Shown: positions 8,423 through 18,389 of the stretch, piece after piece
Layout: each line of letters starts with the position of its first letter
Numbering within the stretch: the first letter of the stretch is position 1
Source: JBCCGI01 sp039029355
GTDB lineage: Bacteria > Planctomycetota > UBA1135 > GCA-002686595
DNA length: 64,000 nucleotides
Direction of reading: 5' to 3'
NCBI GenBank assembly: GCA_039029355.1
Contig: JBCCGI010000001.1
Coordinates: forward strand, 62,001 to 126,000
Translations under genes and position numbers: made by a program
Notes under the pieces: generated by a model
Seen by the model: only the letters and a program-made list of their open reading frames with translations
Told to the model about the DNA's origin: nothing
Database searches by the model: none

Positions 8423-10267
8423 ATGTTCCATGCCTCCCGACTGCTGCTCGCCGGCTTCCTGGCTGCCGGCTTGACCCACGCACAGACCGTGCTCGTTCCC
8501 GCGGACGAGCCCACCATCCAAGGTGCGATCAACCTGGTACCCGACGGCGGAGCCGTGCTCGTCGCGCCGGGGACGTACTTCGAGCACAACATCGACTTCC
8601 TCGGCAAGAACGTGCGCGTCATCGGCACCGGCGGCGCGGCGGTCACGGTGGTCGACGCGCAGGGCCTCGGCCGCGGCTTCCTGTTCCAGAGCGGCGAGAC
8701 CGACAAGGCGCGCCTCCGCGGCTTCACGATCCAGGACGGGCGCGCGCCCGACGGGACGGACGGCGCCGACGGTGCGGCCGGAGCTCCCGACGGCCAAGTG
8801 GGCGAAGACGGCCAGCCCGGCGGAGCGGGCGGCGCGATCCTGATCGACGGCGCCTCGCCTTCGATCGTCAGCTGCGAGTTCCGCCAGAACCGCTCGGGCG
8901 ACGGGGGGAACGGCGGCGCCGGCGGCAGCGGCGGCGCCGCGGATGCGGGCGGTGCCGGCGGCGCGGGCGGAGCCGGAGGCCGCGGCGGCCCCGGCGCGGC
9001 GATCGCGGTGGTCAGCGGGTCGCCGCGCATCGAGGCCTGCATCTTCTTCGCCAACTTCCCCGGCAGCGGCGGGAACGGCGGCGCCGGCGGTGTGGCCTCG
9101 GCGCCGCTGCTCGAGGGCGCGGGCCTGACCGGTGGCGCGGGCGGTGCCGGCGGCGCGGGCGGTTCGGGCTCGGTCGCGGTGCTCGACGGCGCGCCGCTGC
9201 TGCTCAGCTGAGTCGTCCGCTTCAGCACGACCGGCGCGGGCGGCGACGGCGGCACGGGCGGAGGTGGATCCCCGGCGACCGGCCCGGCGCCCGACGGCGG
9301 CCTACCGCTGGACGGCGGCGACGGCGGCGCGGGCGGCAACGCAGGCAACGGCGGCAACGGTACGGGCTTCTACGCCGAGGGAGGCACGCCGCTCTTCGCC
9401 AACAACACGATCGTCTTCAACTCCACCGCCGCGGCCGGTACGCCGGGCTCGGGTGGAGCGGGCAGCGACGGGGTCTCGGGCGGCTTCAGCGGCGCGGCCG
9501 GCGCGAACGGGGCGATCGGAACCGACGGCCTTGGCGGCGGCATAACCGTCGACGCGGGAACGGTGAAGGTCCTCAACTCGATCGTCCGCGGCAACTCGCC
9601 GGACCAGATCGCCGGTGCGCCGACGGTCGAGTACTCGAACGTCGAGGGCGGCTTCGCCGGCACCGGCAACATCGACGCCGACCCGCTCTTCGTCAGCGGC
9701 TCGGACTTCCACCTGACGGTGGGCTCGCCCGGCGTCGACGCCGGCGACAACACCGACATCCTCCAGCAGGTCCTCACCTCTTCGCCGGACACGATCTCGG
9801 TGGCCACCGGCGGGACGATCGACTTCTTCGTCGACTCCGACTCGCTGGCGATCGACGCCGACGGGAACAACCGCTTCGAGGACGAGGTCAACACCACCGA
9901 CACCGGCCCGGGCCCGGGTCGGCCCTCGGACATGGGCGCCTACGAGCTCGACGCCGTCCCGCTGCCCAGCATCAAGTACTGGGTCGTCGGGTCGATCAGC
10001 GGCACCAGCCCGGGCTTCCTGCTGTCGGGCGTGCAGGTGCCGCTCAACCCGGATCCGTACTTCCTCATCACGATCGTCGACGCCGGCGCGGGCGGCTTCG
10101 ACACGATCGGCGACCTCGACATCTTCGGCGAAGCGACCGCCAGCATCACATTGCCGCCCGGCCTCGCGGCGGCGGGCTTCACGGTGCACCACGCGGCGGG
10201 CATCTTCGACCTGATCGCCGGTCCGCAGGGCGTGAGCAACCCGGTCTCGACCGACCTGGTTCCGTAG
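8423..10267 (+). pseudogene. Secreted Gly-rich parallel beta-helix protein interrupted by an in-frame TGA
   Basis: A single reading frame runs from ATG 8423 (signal peptide ending LTHAQ) to the stop at 10267, broken only by TGA at 9209-9211 (codon 263 of 615). Residues about 20-110 resemble the start of right-handed beta-helix proteins (VPADEPTIQGAINLVPDGGAV). Next come at least four repeats of the form SPxIxxCxFxxN followed by a GGxGGxGG run. The TGA falls exactly where earlier repeats have Cys (SIVSC, RIEAC, then LLLS-stop). Coding character, repeat pattern and frame all continue after it, so the original product was about 614 residues. The last 97 residues (from 9976) form the domain shared with three other secreted proteins here. 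It may be a nonsense mutation, a sequencing error, or less likely recoding; a downstream ATG exists at 9563. Confidence 0.78.
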
Positions 10268-10312
10268 CGCGGCACGGCCGCGGCCCTTCGCGCGCGCCGC
10301 GCGGGGGGCCGC

Positions 10313-11038
10313 CTACCGCTTGCGGAAGCGCAGCACGTAGTTCTCGACCAGACCGTCGACCTCCACCTCCTCGATCAGCTCAAAGCCGAAGGAGAGGACC
10401 TCGGCCGTCACCACGTCTTTCCCGGCGCGGACGTGGTTCATCAGCCACTCGCGCGTGACGCCGGGGATGCGCTCGAAGTCGACCAACACGACCTCGCCGC
10501 CGGGGCGCAGCGCGTCGCGGAGCGACGTCATCGTGCTGCGCGGGTACTCGAAGTGGTGGTAGGTGTCGCAGATGAAGGCGATGTCGACCGAGGCCCGCGG
10601 CAGGTCGACCGAGTCCTCGCTGCACAGGTGCGGCTGCACGTGCGCGTAGCCCGCCTCGGCGGCGCGCTCGCCCAAGTGCTCGATGAACTTCGGCGCGATG
10701 TCGACCGCATAGACCTTGCCGGCCGGTCCGACCGCTTCGGCGAAGGGCTCTAGGAAGAGCCCGGTCCCGGCTCCGATGTCGGCCACCGCCTCGCCGCGGC
10801 GCAGGTTGAGCGTGGCGGCGAGGGCGTGGCGCTCGAGGTACACCTCGCGGCTCTCGACCTCGAAGCGGGCGACGTAGTCGTCGACCGCCATGTCCTCGGC
10901 GAGGAAGGAGTCGTTGATGCCGGGCTTGACCGACTCCTCGGGAGGAGCGGGCGGAACGGGCGGCGTCGACGAGCACGCGCCGACAAAGGCAACCAACGCT
11001 AGCGAGGCAACGGACGACAGGCGTTCGGAGCGCTTCAT
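10313..11038 (-). CDS. Lipoprotein class I SAM-dependent methyltransferase
   Basis: A 241-residue protein with a lipoprotein signal (MKRSERLSSVASLALVAFVG followed by Cys21, lipobox FVGAC) and a Pro-rich linker, then a Rossmann methyltransferase domain: motif I VADIGAGTGLFLEPF, VYAVDIAPKF, motif II with DIAFICDTYHHF, and LRPGGEVVLVDF. ATG 11038 is chosen because it places the signal peptide first; an in-frame ATG 13 codons upstream gives no sensible leader. A SAM-dependent enzyme with an export signal is odd because SAM is cytoplasmic. Either the signal anchors it unusually or the domain has another role. It lies 19 bp downstream of the fdhA stop on the same strand. Substrate unknown. Confidence 0.83.
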   Translation of the reverse strand: MKRSERLSSVASLALVAFVGACSSTPPVPPAPPEESVKPGINDSFLAEDMAVDDYVARFEVESREVYLERHALAATLNLRRGEAVADIGAGTGLFLEPFAEAVGPAGKVYAVDIAPKFIEHLGERAAEAGYAHVQPHLCSEDSVDLPRASVDIAFICDTYHHFEYPRSTMTSLRDALRPGGEVVLVDFERIPGVTREWLMNHVRAGKDVVTAEVLSFGFELIEEVEVDGLVENYVLRFRKR

Positions 11039-11057
11039 GGCGCCCAGCGTAGCCCCG

Positions 11058-13865
11058 TCAGGGGCCGTCGACGCCATAGAAGCTGCCGGGGAAGAGCTCG
11101 ACGCCTTCGCGCGCCTCTTCCACGCGCACGACCTCGGCGGCGCAGACCTTGTACTCGGCCGTCCCCGTCACCGGGTCGCCGGCGTCGTTGGTCACCACGT
11201 TGGCGCGCGCCTCGGCGAAGTGCAGCGGCGTCCAGATGCAACCCGGCCGCACCTGGCGCGAGAACAGCGCGCGCGCCTGGATCGCGCCGCGGCGCGTGCG
11301 CAGCTCGACCAGGTCGCCGTCGCCGATTCCGCGCTTCTTGGCGTCGCGCGGGTGGATCTCGACGAAGGCTTCGGGTTGCTTGGCCGCGAGGCCCGACTCG
11401 CGTCGCGTCTGCGTCGCGGCGTTGTAGTGGTACAGCGTGCGCCCGGTCGACAGGATCAGGCCGTAGTCCTCGTCGGGCAGCTCCATCGGCGGGCGGAACT
11501 CGACCGACTGGAAGAGCCCCTTGCCGCGCATCACGCCACCTTGGTGCAGGTAGGTCGTGCCGGGATGCTCGGGCTCCGGGCACGGCCACTGCAGGCCGGT
11601 CTTGTCGTTCTCGACCTCGGCGTCGAGGCGCGCGTGGCTGATGCCGCTGAACTTCGGCGCGTCCTTGGCCAGCTCGTCGTAGACCTCGGCCGGGCTCCCG
11701 TAGCTCCACGAAGCGCCGCACGCCTCGGCGAGGTCGATCAGGATGCGCCAGTCCGCGCGCGCCTGCCCGGGCGGCTCGACGGCCTTGCGCACGCGCTGCA
11801 CGCGGCGCTCGGAGTTGGTGAAGGTCCCCTCCTTCTCAGCGAACACCGCGGCGGGGAAGATCACGTCCGCAAAGCGCGCGGTCTCGTTGAGGAAGGGCTC
11901 CTGGACGACGACGAACTCGCAGGCGTTCATGCCCTTCTCGAGCTCCATGCAGTTCGGCTCGGACAACACGATGTCCTCGCCCATGACGAACAGGCCGCGC
12001 ACGCTCTTGCCGACCTGCTTCATCATCTCGTTCAGGTTGAGCCCGGGGTCGGGCGACAGCTCGACGCCCCACGAGGCCTCGTACTTCGCCTGCGCCGCGG
12101 GGTCGTCAACGCGCTGGTAGCCGGGGTAGAAGATCGGCGTCGCGCCGGCGTCGTTCGCGCCCTGCACGTTGTTCTGGCCACGCAGCGGGTTCATGCCCGC
12201 CGACGGCTTGCCCAGGTGCCCGGTCATCAGCACGAGGTTTGCGAGGCAGTAGACGTTGTCGGTGCCGTGCGAGTGCTCGGTGATCCCGAGCGTGTAGTAG
12301 ATGCCCGCCTTGGGCGTCGAGGCATACCGGCGTGCAACCCAGCGGATGTCGTCGGCGGCCACGCCGGTGACCTTCTCGGCCTCCTCCGGCGTGTAGTTGG
12401 CGACCGTGCGGCGGACCTCCTCGAAGCCCTCGGTGTGCTGGTCGATGAAGGCCTGGTCGCAGAGCCCCTCTTCGCAGATCACGTGCGCGAGCGCGTTCAG
12501 GAGCCAGACGTCGGTGCCCGGCCGCAGCTGGAGGTGCTTCTCGGCCATCGTCGACATCCAGATCGCGCGCGGATCGGCGACGACGAGCGTCGCGCCGCGG
12601 TGCACGGCGCGCTTCATCTCCATCGCGATGATCGGGTGCGCCTCGCTGGTATTGCTCCCGATCACGAACAGGAAGTCCGCGTCGCGGATCTCACCGATCG
12701 AGTTCGTCATCGCGCCCGCCCCGAAGGTGGTGACCAGACCGGCCACCGTCGGGGCGTGTCATGTCGCGGCACACTGATGGACGTTGTTGGTGCCGAATAC
12801 CGCGCGCGAGAGCTTCTGCACGAGGAAGTTCTCCTCCATCGTGCAGCGCGACGAGCTGACGAACCCCAGCGCGTTGGCGCCGTGCCGTTCGCTGACGCCG
12901 CGCAGGCCGTCGGCGGCGGCGCGCAGCGCGTCCTCCCAGCTGCTCTCGCGCAGCTCGCCGTCCGCGCCGCGCAGCAGCGGCACGGTAAGCCGGTCACCGT
13001 GGTGAATGAAGTCGTAGGCGAAGCGGCCCTTGACGCACAGGTTGCCGTCGTTGGTCGTCGTGCCGACCGGCGGGCTCGTCACCTTGACGACGCGCCCCTT
13101 GCCTTCGTTCGCCTCGCGGTCGACGTTCAGCTCGACCTGGCATCCGACGCCGCAGAAGTTGCAGGTCGAGCGCACCTTGTCGAGCTCGGACTCGGGCTTG
13201 TCGCCGCGCGTCAACGGCAGCTTCTCGGCCATCGCGCCGGTCGGGCACACATCGATGCAGCCGCCGCACATCTCGCACGTCGTGTCGAGCAGCGACAGCG
13301 AATCGACCGTGGCGATCGTCGTCTCCGAGCCGCGGCCGGCGAGCGTGATCGCGCTGACGCTCTCGATCTCGTCGCAATAGCGCGTGCAGCGCGCGCAAAC
13401 GATGCAGTGCTCGGGGTCGAAGTCGATGTACGGATTGCGGTCGCCGGGGCGCGCGGCGCGACGGGTCTCCATCTTGCCCCAGTCGGTCGGCGCGTCGTAG
13501 CGCGCGACCATCTCGGTGAGCTCGTCGGGGCCGCGCTTGCCGGTCTCTTCCGCCTCGGGGTGGTCGGTGACGTAGAGCGCGAGCAGCGTCTTCCGGTGCC
13601 GGTCGATGCGCTCGTTCTCGGCGACGATCTTCATGCCCGCGGCCGCCTTGGTCGCGCACGCGGGGGCGAGTCGGCGCCAGCCCTCGATCTCGACCAGGCA
13701 GGTGCGGCAGGCGCCGGCTGGCTTCAGGCGTGGGTCGTGGCAGAGCGTCGGGATCTCGACCCCGCTGCGCTGCGCCACCTCGAGCACGGTCTCGCCGTCG
13801 CGAAACTCGACCTCGACTCCCTGGAGCTCCACCTTCCCCGCCGCCTGCTCAACTGACTGGTTCAC
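11058..13865 (-). CDS. fdhA: Formate dehydrogenase alpha subunit, selenocysteine-containing (TGA codon 369 read as Sec)
   Basis: Molybdo- or tungsto-enzyme oxidising formate to CO2, 935 residues including Sec369. Domains: N-terminal 2Fe-2S ferredoxin (Cys42, Cys53, Cys56, Cys70), His/Cys-rich NADH-G-like cluster region (about 80-125), two 4Fe-4S motifs (CIVCARCTRYC and CEMCGGCIDVCP), then the molybdopterin domain opening with CNFCGVGCQVE. At 12759-12761 an in-frame TGA sits in CAAT-U-HAPTVAGL, exactly where formate dehydrogenases carry catalytic Sec or Cys followed by His. The frame continues unbroken to a real TGA stop at 11058-11060. A SECIS-like hairpin follows the TGA. This architecture is that of cytoplasmic NAD-linked enzymes; the partner FdhB is at 27871-29466. 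A naive gene call would split it into 368 and 562 residue pieces. It lies 37 bp downstream of aroC. Confidence 0.93.
12718..12755 (-). promoter_or_regulatory. Bacterial SECIS element of fdhA
   Basis: Hairpin starting three bases after the Sec TGA: lower stem GCCCCGA/TCGGGGC (7 bp), one mismatch, GGTGG/CCACC (5 bp), a 3-nt bulge, then CC/GG closing the five-base apical loop GGTCT. The loop sequence and its distance from the UGA match what is known of Escherichia coli fdhF, where SelB binds the GGUC apical region. Seen directly in the sequence; function is inferred. Confidence 0.82.
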
Positions 13866-13902
13866 GCCCTACATCATAGCACCGGGGCCCCGCTTCCCGG
13901 GC

Positions 13903-14904
13903 TCAGCCCTCGTCGCGCAGGCCGCTCCGGTGCACCAGCCAGGCGTCCGCCAGCGCGATCGCCACCATCGCCTCCAGCACCGGGATCACGCGCGGGACGA
14001 TGCAGGGGTCGTGGCGGCCCTTCTTGGCGACGTCGCCGATCGACGAGGTGGGCTTCACGCCGACGGTCAGGCGCAGGTCCTCGCCGGTCGTGATGCCACC
14101 GAGCAGGCCTCCGAAGTGCTCGCGGTCCGCGACGTACTCCTTACCGCGCAGCTCGGCCACGTCGAAGCCGGCGCCATAGGCGAAGCCGGTGACCGCGCCG
14201 ATGCTCATCACCGCCTGGGCCAGCGTGGCCTTGAGCTTGAGGAACACCGGCTCGCCCAGGTGCGGGGGCGGGTTCTGGACCCGGACCTCGACCAGTCCGC
14301 CGGTCGAGTCGTGCTCGTCTTTGAGGCGGGCGACGTACGCCTCCATCTCGCGCGCCACCTCGGGATCGGCGCAGCGCACCGCGTTGGCCTCGATCGCGTC
14401 GGGCTCGAACACGCGCGCCTCGTGCGGCCCGATGCGCTTGGCGTGGGCCAGGATGCGCACGTCGGGCGGCAGCACGCGGCGCGCGACGACGCCGGCGATC
14501 ACGCGCGACACCGTCTCGCGCCCCGAGGAGCGCCCACCCCCGCGGTGGTCGCGGTGGCCGTACTTGCCGGCGTAGGTCTCGTCGGCGTGCCCCGGGCGGG
14601 GCCGGTCGCGCAGGTGCTCGTAGTCGCCCGAGCGCTGCCCTTCGTTGAAGACGAGCGCCGTGATCGGCATCCCCGTGGTCCGTCCTTCGAAGACGCCGGA
14701 GACCAGGACCGGCAGGTCGGACTCCTTGCGCGCCGTCGTCATGGCGCTCTGGCCGGGCCGCCGCCGCGCCAGCTCGGGGAGCAGATCCTCGACGCTCAGC
14801 GGGATCCCGGCCGGGCAGCCGTCGATCACGACGCCGAGCGCCTCGCCGTGCGACTCGCCGAAGGTCGTCACCCGGAAGAGATTGCCGAAGCTGTTGCGCG
14901 CCAT
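13903..14904 (-). CDS. aroC: Chorismate synthase
   Basis: Last enzyme of the shikimate pathway, converting 5-enolpyruvylshikimate-3-phosphate to chorismate with reduced FMN. The 333-residue protein is close to the usual 350-390 and carries the signature segments FGESHGEALGVVIDGCPAG (16-34), the RRRPGQS segment, RPGHADETYAGKYGHRDHRGGGRSSGR-type region (read here as RPGHAD then GGGRSSGRET) and the C-terminal SIGDVAKKGRHDP. It is divergent from the trp operon, so two chorismate-related transcription units start from the same 280-bp region. Same strand as fdhA but no functional link is evident. Confidence 0.95.
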   Translation of the reverse strand: MARNSFGNLFRVTTFGESHGEALGVVIDGCPAGIPLSVEDLLPELARRRPGQSAMTTARKESDLPVLVSGVFEGRTTGMPITALVFNEGQRSGDYEHLRDRPRPGHADETYAGKYGHRDHRGGGRSSGRETVSRVIAGVVARRVLPPDVRILAHAKRIGPHEARVFEPDAIEANAVRCADPEVAREMEAYVARLKDEHDSTGGLVEVRVQNPPPHLGEPVFLKLKATLAQAVMSIGAVTGFAYGAGFDVAELRGKEYVADREHFGGLLGGITTGEDLRLTVGVKPTSSIGDVAKKGRHDPCIVPRVIPVLEAMVAIALADAWLVHRSGLRDEG

Positions 14905-15007
14905 AGCCGCCCCAGCATGCCCGCGCGCCGCCGCAGGAAAACCGGCGGACGAGAAATCCGCACAATCCCACTTGCGCGCCGCGCGGACTCCGCGCTACAA
15001 GGCGCTC

Positions 15008-15082
15008 ATGAGACCGGCAGCGCACATCCAGTCGCGCCTGTGGTGGTGGCCCGCTTCCAGCGGGCGGCCCACGGTTTCGTAA
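15008..15082 (+). CDS. trpL: trp operon leader peptide with three consecutive Trp codons
   Basis: A 24-codon open frame, ATG 15008 to TAA 15080-15082, preceded by an AAGG ribosome-binding sequence five bases upstream. It encodes RLWWWPASS in its middle: TGG TGG TGG at 15041-15049. Three adjacent Trp codons in a tiny frame directly before a terminator-like hairpin and trpE are diagnostic of transcription attenuation as in enteric bacteria. When charged tRNA-Trp is scarce the ribosome would stall on the Trp codons. Confidence 0.88.
   Translation: MRPAAHIQSRLWWWPASSGRPTVS
15049..15065 (+). promoter_or_regulatory. trp attenuator hairpin 1:2
   Basis: GCCCGC-TTCCA-GCGGGC starts on the last base of the third Trp codon, so a ribosome stalled there would prevent it forming. 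Its 3' arm (GCGGG, 15060-15064) can pair instead with CCCGC at 15115-15119, which overlaps the 5' arm of the terminator and would act as antiterminator. Confidence 0.65.
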
Positions 15083-15106
15083 GCGCAAAGCGACCCACGG
15101 AACACG

Positions 15107-15141
15107 AGAGGCAACCCGCGAGCGGTTGCCTCTTTGCGCTT
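15107..15141 (+). terminator. trp attenuator terminator hairpin
   Basis: Perfect 10-bp stem AGAGGCAACC/GGTTGCCTCT with a 7-nt loop, followed by TTGCGCTT, a weak U tract. A second 10-bp arm pair, AAGCGCAAAG (15081-15090, beginning within the leader stop codon) and CTTTGCGCTT (15132-15141), can extend or compete with the same 3' arm. It lies 44 bp before trpE. Confidence 0.75.
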
Positions 15142-15184
15142 AACGCGGCGACGAGGCGGCCGCCACCGGGTGCCCAAGGCACCC

Positions 15185-16777
15185 ATGAAGACCCAAACCC
15201 TGGCTCCGCCCGCCCCCCCGTTCGGACCTCCGGCCGCCCTGGCCGGGACGCTCGTCACGACCGTCCCGGCCGGCCAGGCCGCGGGGCCCCTCGCCCTGTA
15301 CCGCGCGCTCCTCGCCGAGCGCGGCCCCGCGGGCACCGCGCTGCTGGAGAGCGCCGGCCCCGACCTCCCCACCACGCGCCGCAGCGTCGTCGTGGCGCGG
15401 GCCGCGCTGCGCCTGGAGCTCCGCGGCACCGAAGCGCTCGTCCGCGCGCTGGACCCTGCCGCCGAGCCCCTCGCCGCCGCGCTGGCCGACCGCGTCGACG
15501 CGCTGGGGGCGCGCCGGGCCGAGGGCGCCCTCAGCGACGCCGAGCGCCTGACGCTCCCCGGTCCGCTCGACGTCGTGCGCGCCGGGGCGGGGTTGCTGGC
15601 CGACGACGAGCCGGGCGTGCCGCTCGCCCCGGGACTGTTCGGGGCCTTCTCGTACGAGCTGGTCGACCGCTTCGAGGAGCTCCCCGCGCGCCGCCGCGAC
15701 CCGCAGGACACGCCGGACGCCTCGTTCGTGCTCGCCGGCGACACGCTGGTCTTCGACCACCGTCGCGGCGAGGTACACGTGGTGACCCGCGCGCTGCCGA
15801 ACGAAGGGGTCGCCGCCGCCCGCGCGCGCCATGCGGACTATCTCGCGCTGCTGTCGAACGCGGCGCCGGTGCGCCCGCTCGCCGCCGCTTCGGGGCCGAT
15901 CGAGCGCCCGGGCGCCGCGCCGGACGTGACCGACGAACGCTTCCTGAGCGATGTTGAGACCCTGCGCGGGCACATCGACGCCGGGGACATCTTCCAAGCC
16001 GTGCTCTCGCGCGGCTTCTCGATGCAGAGCACCGCCGACCCGCTCGACGTCTACGCCGCGCTGCGGGCCGCGAACCCGTCGCCGTATCTCTTCCACCTCG
16101 ACCTCGGCTGCCGGCGCCTGCTCGGCGCCTCGCCCGAGACGTTCCTGCGCGTCGAAGACGGCAACCTCGAGATCCGCCCCATCGCCGGCACGGTGCCGCG
16201 CGGCTTCGGCGCGGACGGGACGATCGACGCGGACCTCGACCGCCGGCTGGCGCTCCAGCTCCTGCTCGACGAGAAGGAGCGCGCCGAGCACGCCATGCTG
16301 CTCGACCTCGCCCGCAACGACGTTGCGCGCGTCGCGGAGCCGGGCACGACCGAGGTCGTGCAGCAGTTCGAGGTCGAGCGCTACAGCCACGTGCAGCACC
16401 TCGTCAGCCGCGTCCGCGGACGCCTGCGCGGCGGGCTCGACGCGCTGCACGCCTACCGTGCGGTCGCGAACATGGGCACGCTGACCGGCGCTCCCAAGCT
16501 GCGCGCGATGGAGCTGATCCGCGAGCTCGAACCCGCCGGCCGCGGCTTCTACGGCGGCGCGGCCGGCTTCGTGCTGCAGGACGGCAGCCTCGACACGTGC
16601 ATCGTGATCCGCTCACTGCTGCACTCGGGCGGCACCTATTCGACGCGCGCCGGGGCCGGCGTGGTGTGGGATAGCGATCCCGCGTCCGAGCTCGCCGAGA
16701 CCGCGCACAAGGCGCGTGCCTGCCTCGAAGCCGTGGCGCGTGCCGAGCGCCTCGCCGCCGTGGAGGTGACGCCGTGA
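15185..16777 (+). CDS. trpE: Anthranilate synthase component I
   Basis: Chorismate-utilising enzyme making anthranilate with TrpG; 530 residues. ATG 15185 is chosen because an upstream in-frame GTG-type extension would overlap the attenuator hairpin. The N-terminal part contains ALLES, the conserved LLES-type element of the tryptophan feedback site. The catalytic half has SPETFLRV, RPIAGTVPRG, the metal-binding LLDEKERAEHAMLLDLARND, and GTLTGAPKLRAMELI. First gene of the trp operon; its TGA overlaps the GTG start of trpG. Expected control is attenuation plus Trp feedback. Confidence 0.96.
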   Translation: MKTQTLAPPAPPFGPPAALAGTLVTTVPAGQAAGPLALYRALLAERGPAGTALLESAGPDLPTTRRSVVVARAALRLELRGTEALVRALDPAAEPLAAALADRVDALGARRAEGALSDAERLTLPGPLDVVRAGAGLLADDEPGVPLAPGLFGAFSYELVDRFEELPARRRDPQDTPDASFVLAGDTLVFDHRRGEVHVVTRALPNEGVAAARARHADYLALLSNAAPVRPLAAASGPIERPGAAPDVTDERFLSDVETLRGHIDAGDIFQAVLSRGFSMQSTADPLDVYAALRAANPSPYLFHLDLGCRRLLGASPETFLRVEDGNLEIRPIAGTVPRGFGADGTIDADLDRRLALQLLLDEKERAEHAMLLDLARNDVARVAEPGTTEVVQQFEVERYSHVQHLVSRVRGRLRGGLDALHAYRAVANMGTLTGAPKLRAMELIRELEPAGRGFYGGAAGFVLQDGSLDTCIVIRSLLHSGGTYSTRAGAGVVWDSDPASELAETAHKARACLEAVARAERLAAVEVTP

Positions 16778-17363
16778 GCTCCGACCGACGCGTGCTGGTG
16801 CTCGACCACCGCGACAGCTTCGTGTTCATGCTGGCCGACCACTTCGCGCGCGTCGGCGCCGAGGTACGCACGCTGCGCACGTCGATCGAGCTCGACGTGC
16901 TCGAGCGTGACCTCGACGACTACCGCCCCGACCTGGTCGTCCTATCCCCCGGCCCCGGGCACCCAGGCGAGGCCGGCGTGATGCTGCCCTTCCTGAAGAC
17001 GCGCCCCGCCGTCGCGGTGCTGGGCGTTTGCCTCGGGCACCAGGCGCTCGCGGTCGCCGAGGGCGGCGACGTGGGCCGCGGCGAAGCGCCGGTGCACGGC
17101 AAGCAGAGCGCGGTCGAGCACGACGGCGACCCGCTCTTCGACGGCGTGCCGGCGGTGTTCCAGGCCGGCCGCTACCACAGCCTCAGCGTGCGCGCGGTTC
17201 CCGACGCCTTCCGCGTCGTGGCCCGCGCGCGCGGCGCCGGCGCCCCGGTGATGGCGATGCGCCACCGCAAGCTGCCGCAGCTCGGCCTCCAGTTTCACCC
17301 CGAATCCGTACTGACGCCCTACGGCGCCAGGCTCCTGAACAACGTGCTCGAAAGGCTGCCGTC

Positions 17364-17367
<4 letters not shown>
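16774..17367 (+). CDS. trpG: Anthranilate synthase component II (glutamine amidotransferase)
   Basis: Class I glutamine amidotransferase supplying ammonia to TrpE; 197 residues. The GTG start overlaps the trpE stop (GTGA). The catalytic triad is visible: Cys86 in GVCLGHQ, His175 and Glu177 in FHPES. The oxyanion loop LSPGPGHP is present. The separate gene, not fused to trpE or trpD, is followed with a 4-base overlap by trpD. Confidence 0.95.

Positions 17368-18385
<1,018 letters not shown>

Positions 18386-18389
<4 letters not shown>

Noticed and set aside
9209..9250. Selenocysteine at the TGA of the beta-helix gene
   Set aside because: The nearby hairpin begins right at the TGA and lacks the GGTC-type apical loop; structural Cys in Gly-rich repeats is not a typical Sec site. 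Kept only as a low-probability option.
8880..9480. Repetitive Gly-rich DNA as a tandem repeat or CRISPR-like array
   Set aside because: The repeats are imperfect, in frame, and encode the beta-helix/Gly turns; no direct repeats with unique spacers.
11058..12746. Treating the C-terminal part of FdhA as a separate gene starting at MAGLVTTFG
   Set aside because: It is in the same frame as the upstream part, has no ribosome-binding site, and the separating TGA sits at the Sec position with a SECIS hairpin.
10890..13856. A 988-codon open frame on the plus strand
   Set aside because: It lies antisense to fdhA and the methyltransferase; low-complexity Arg/Ala/Val-rich translation without domains, a by-product of very high GC.
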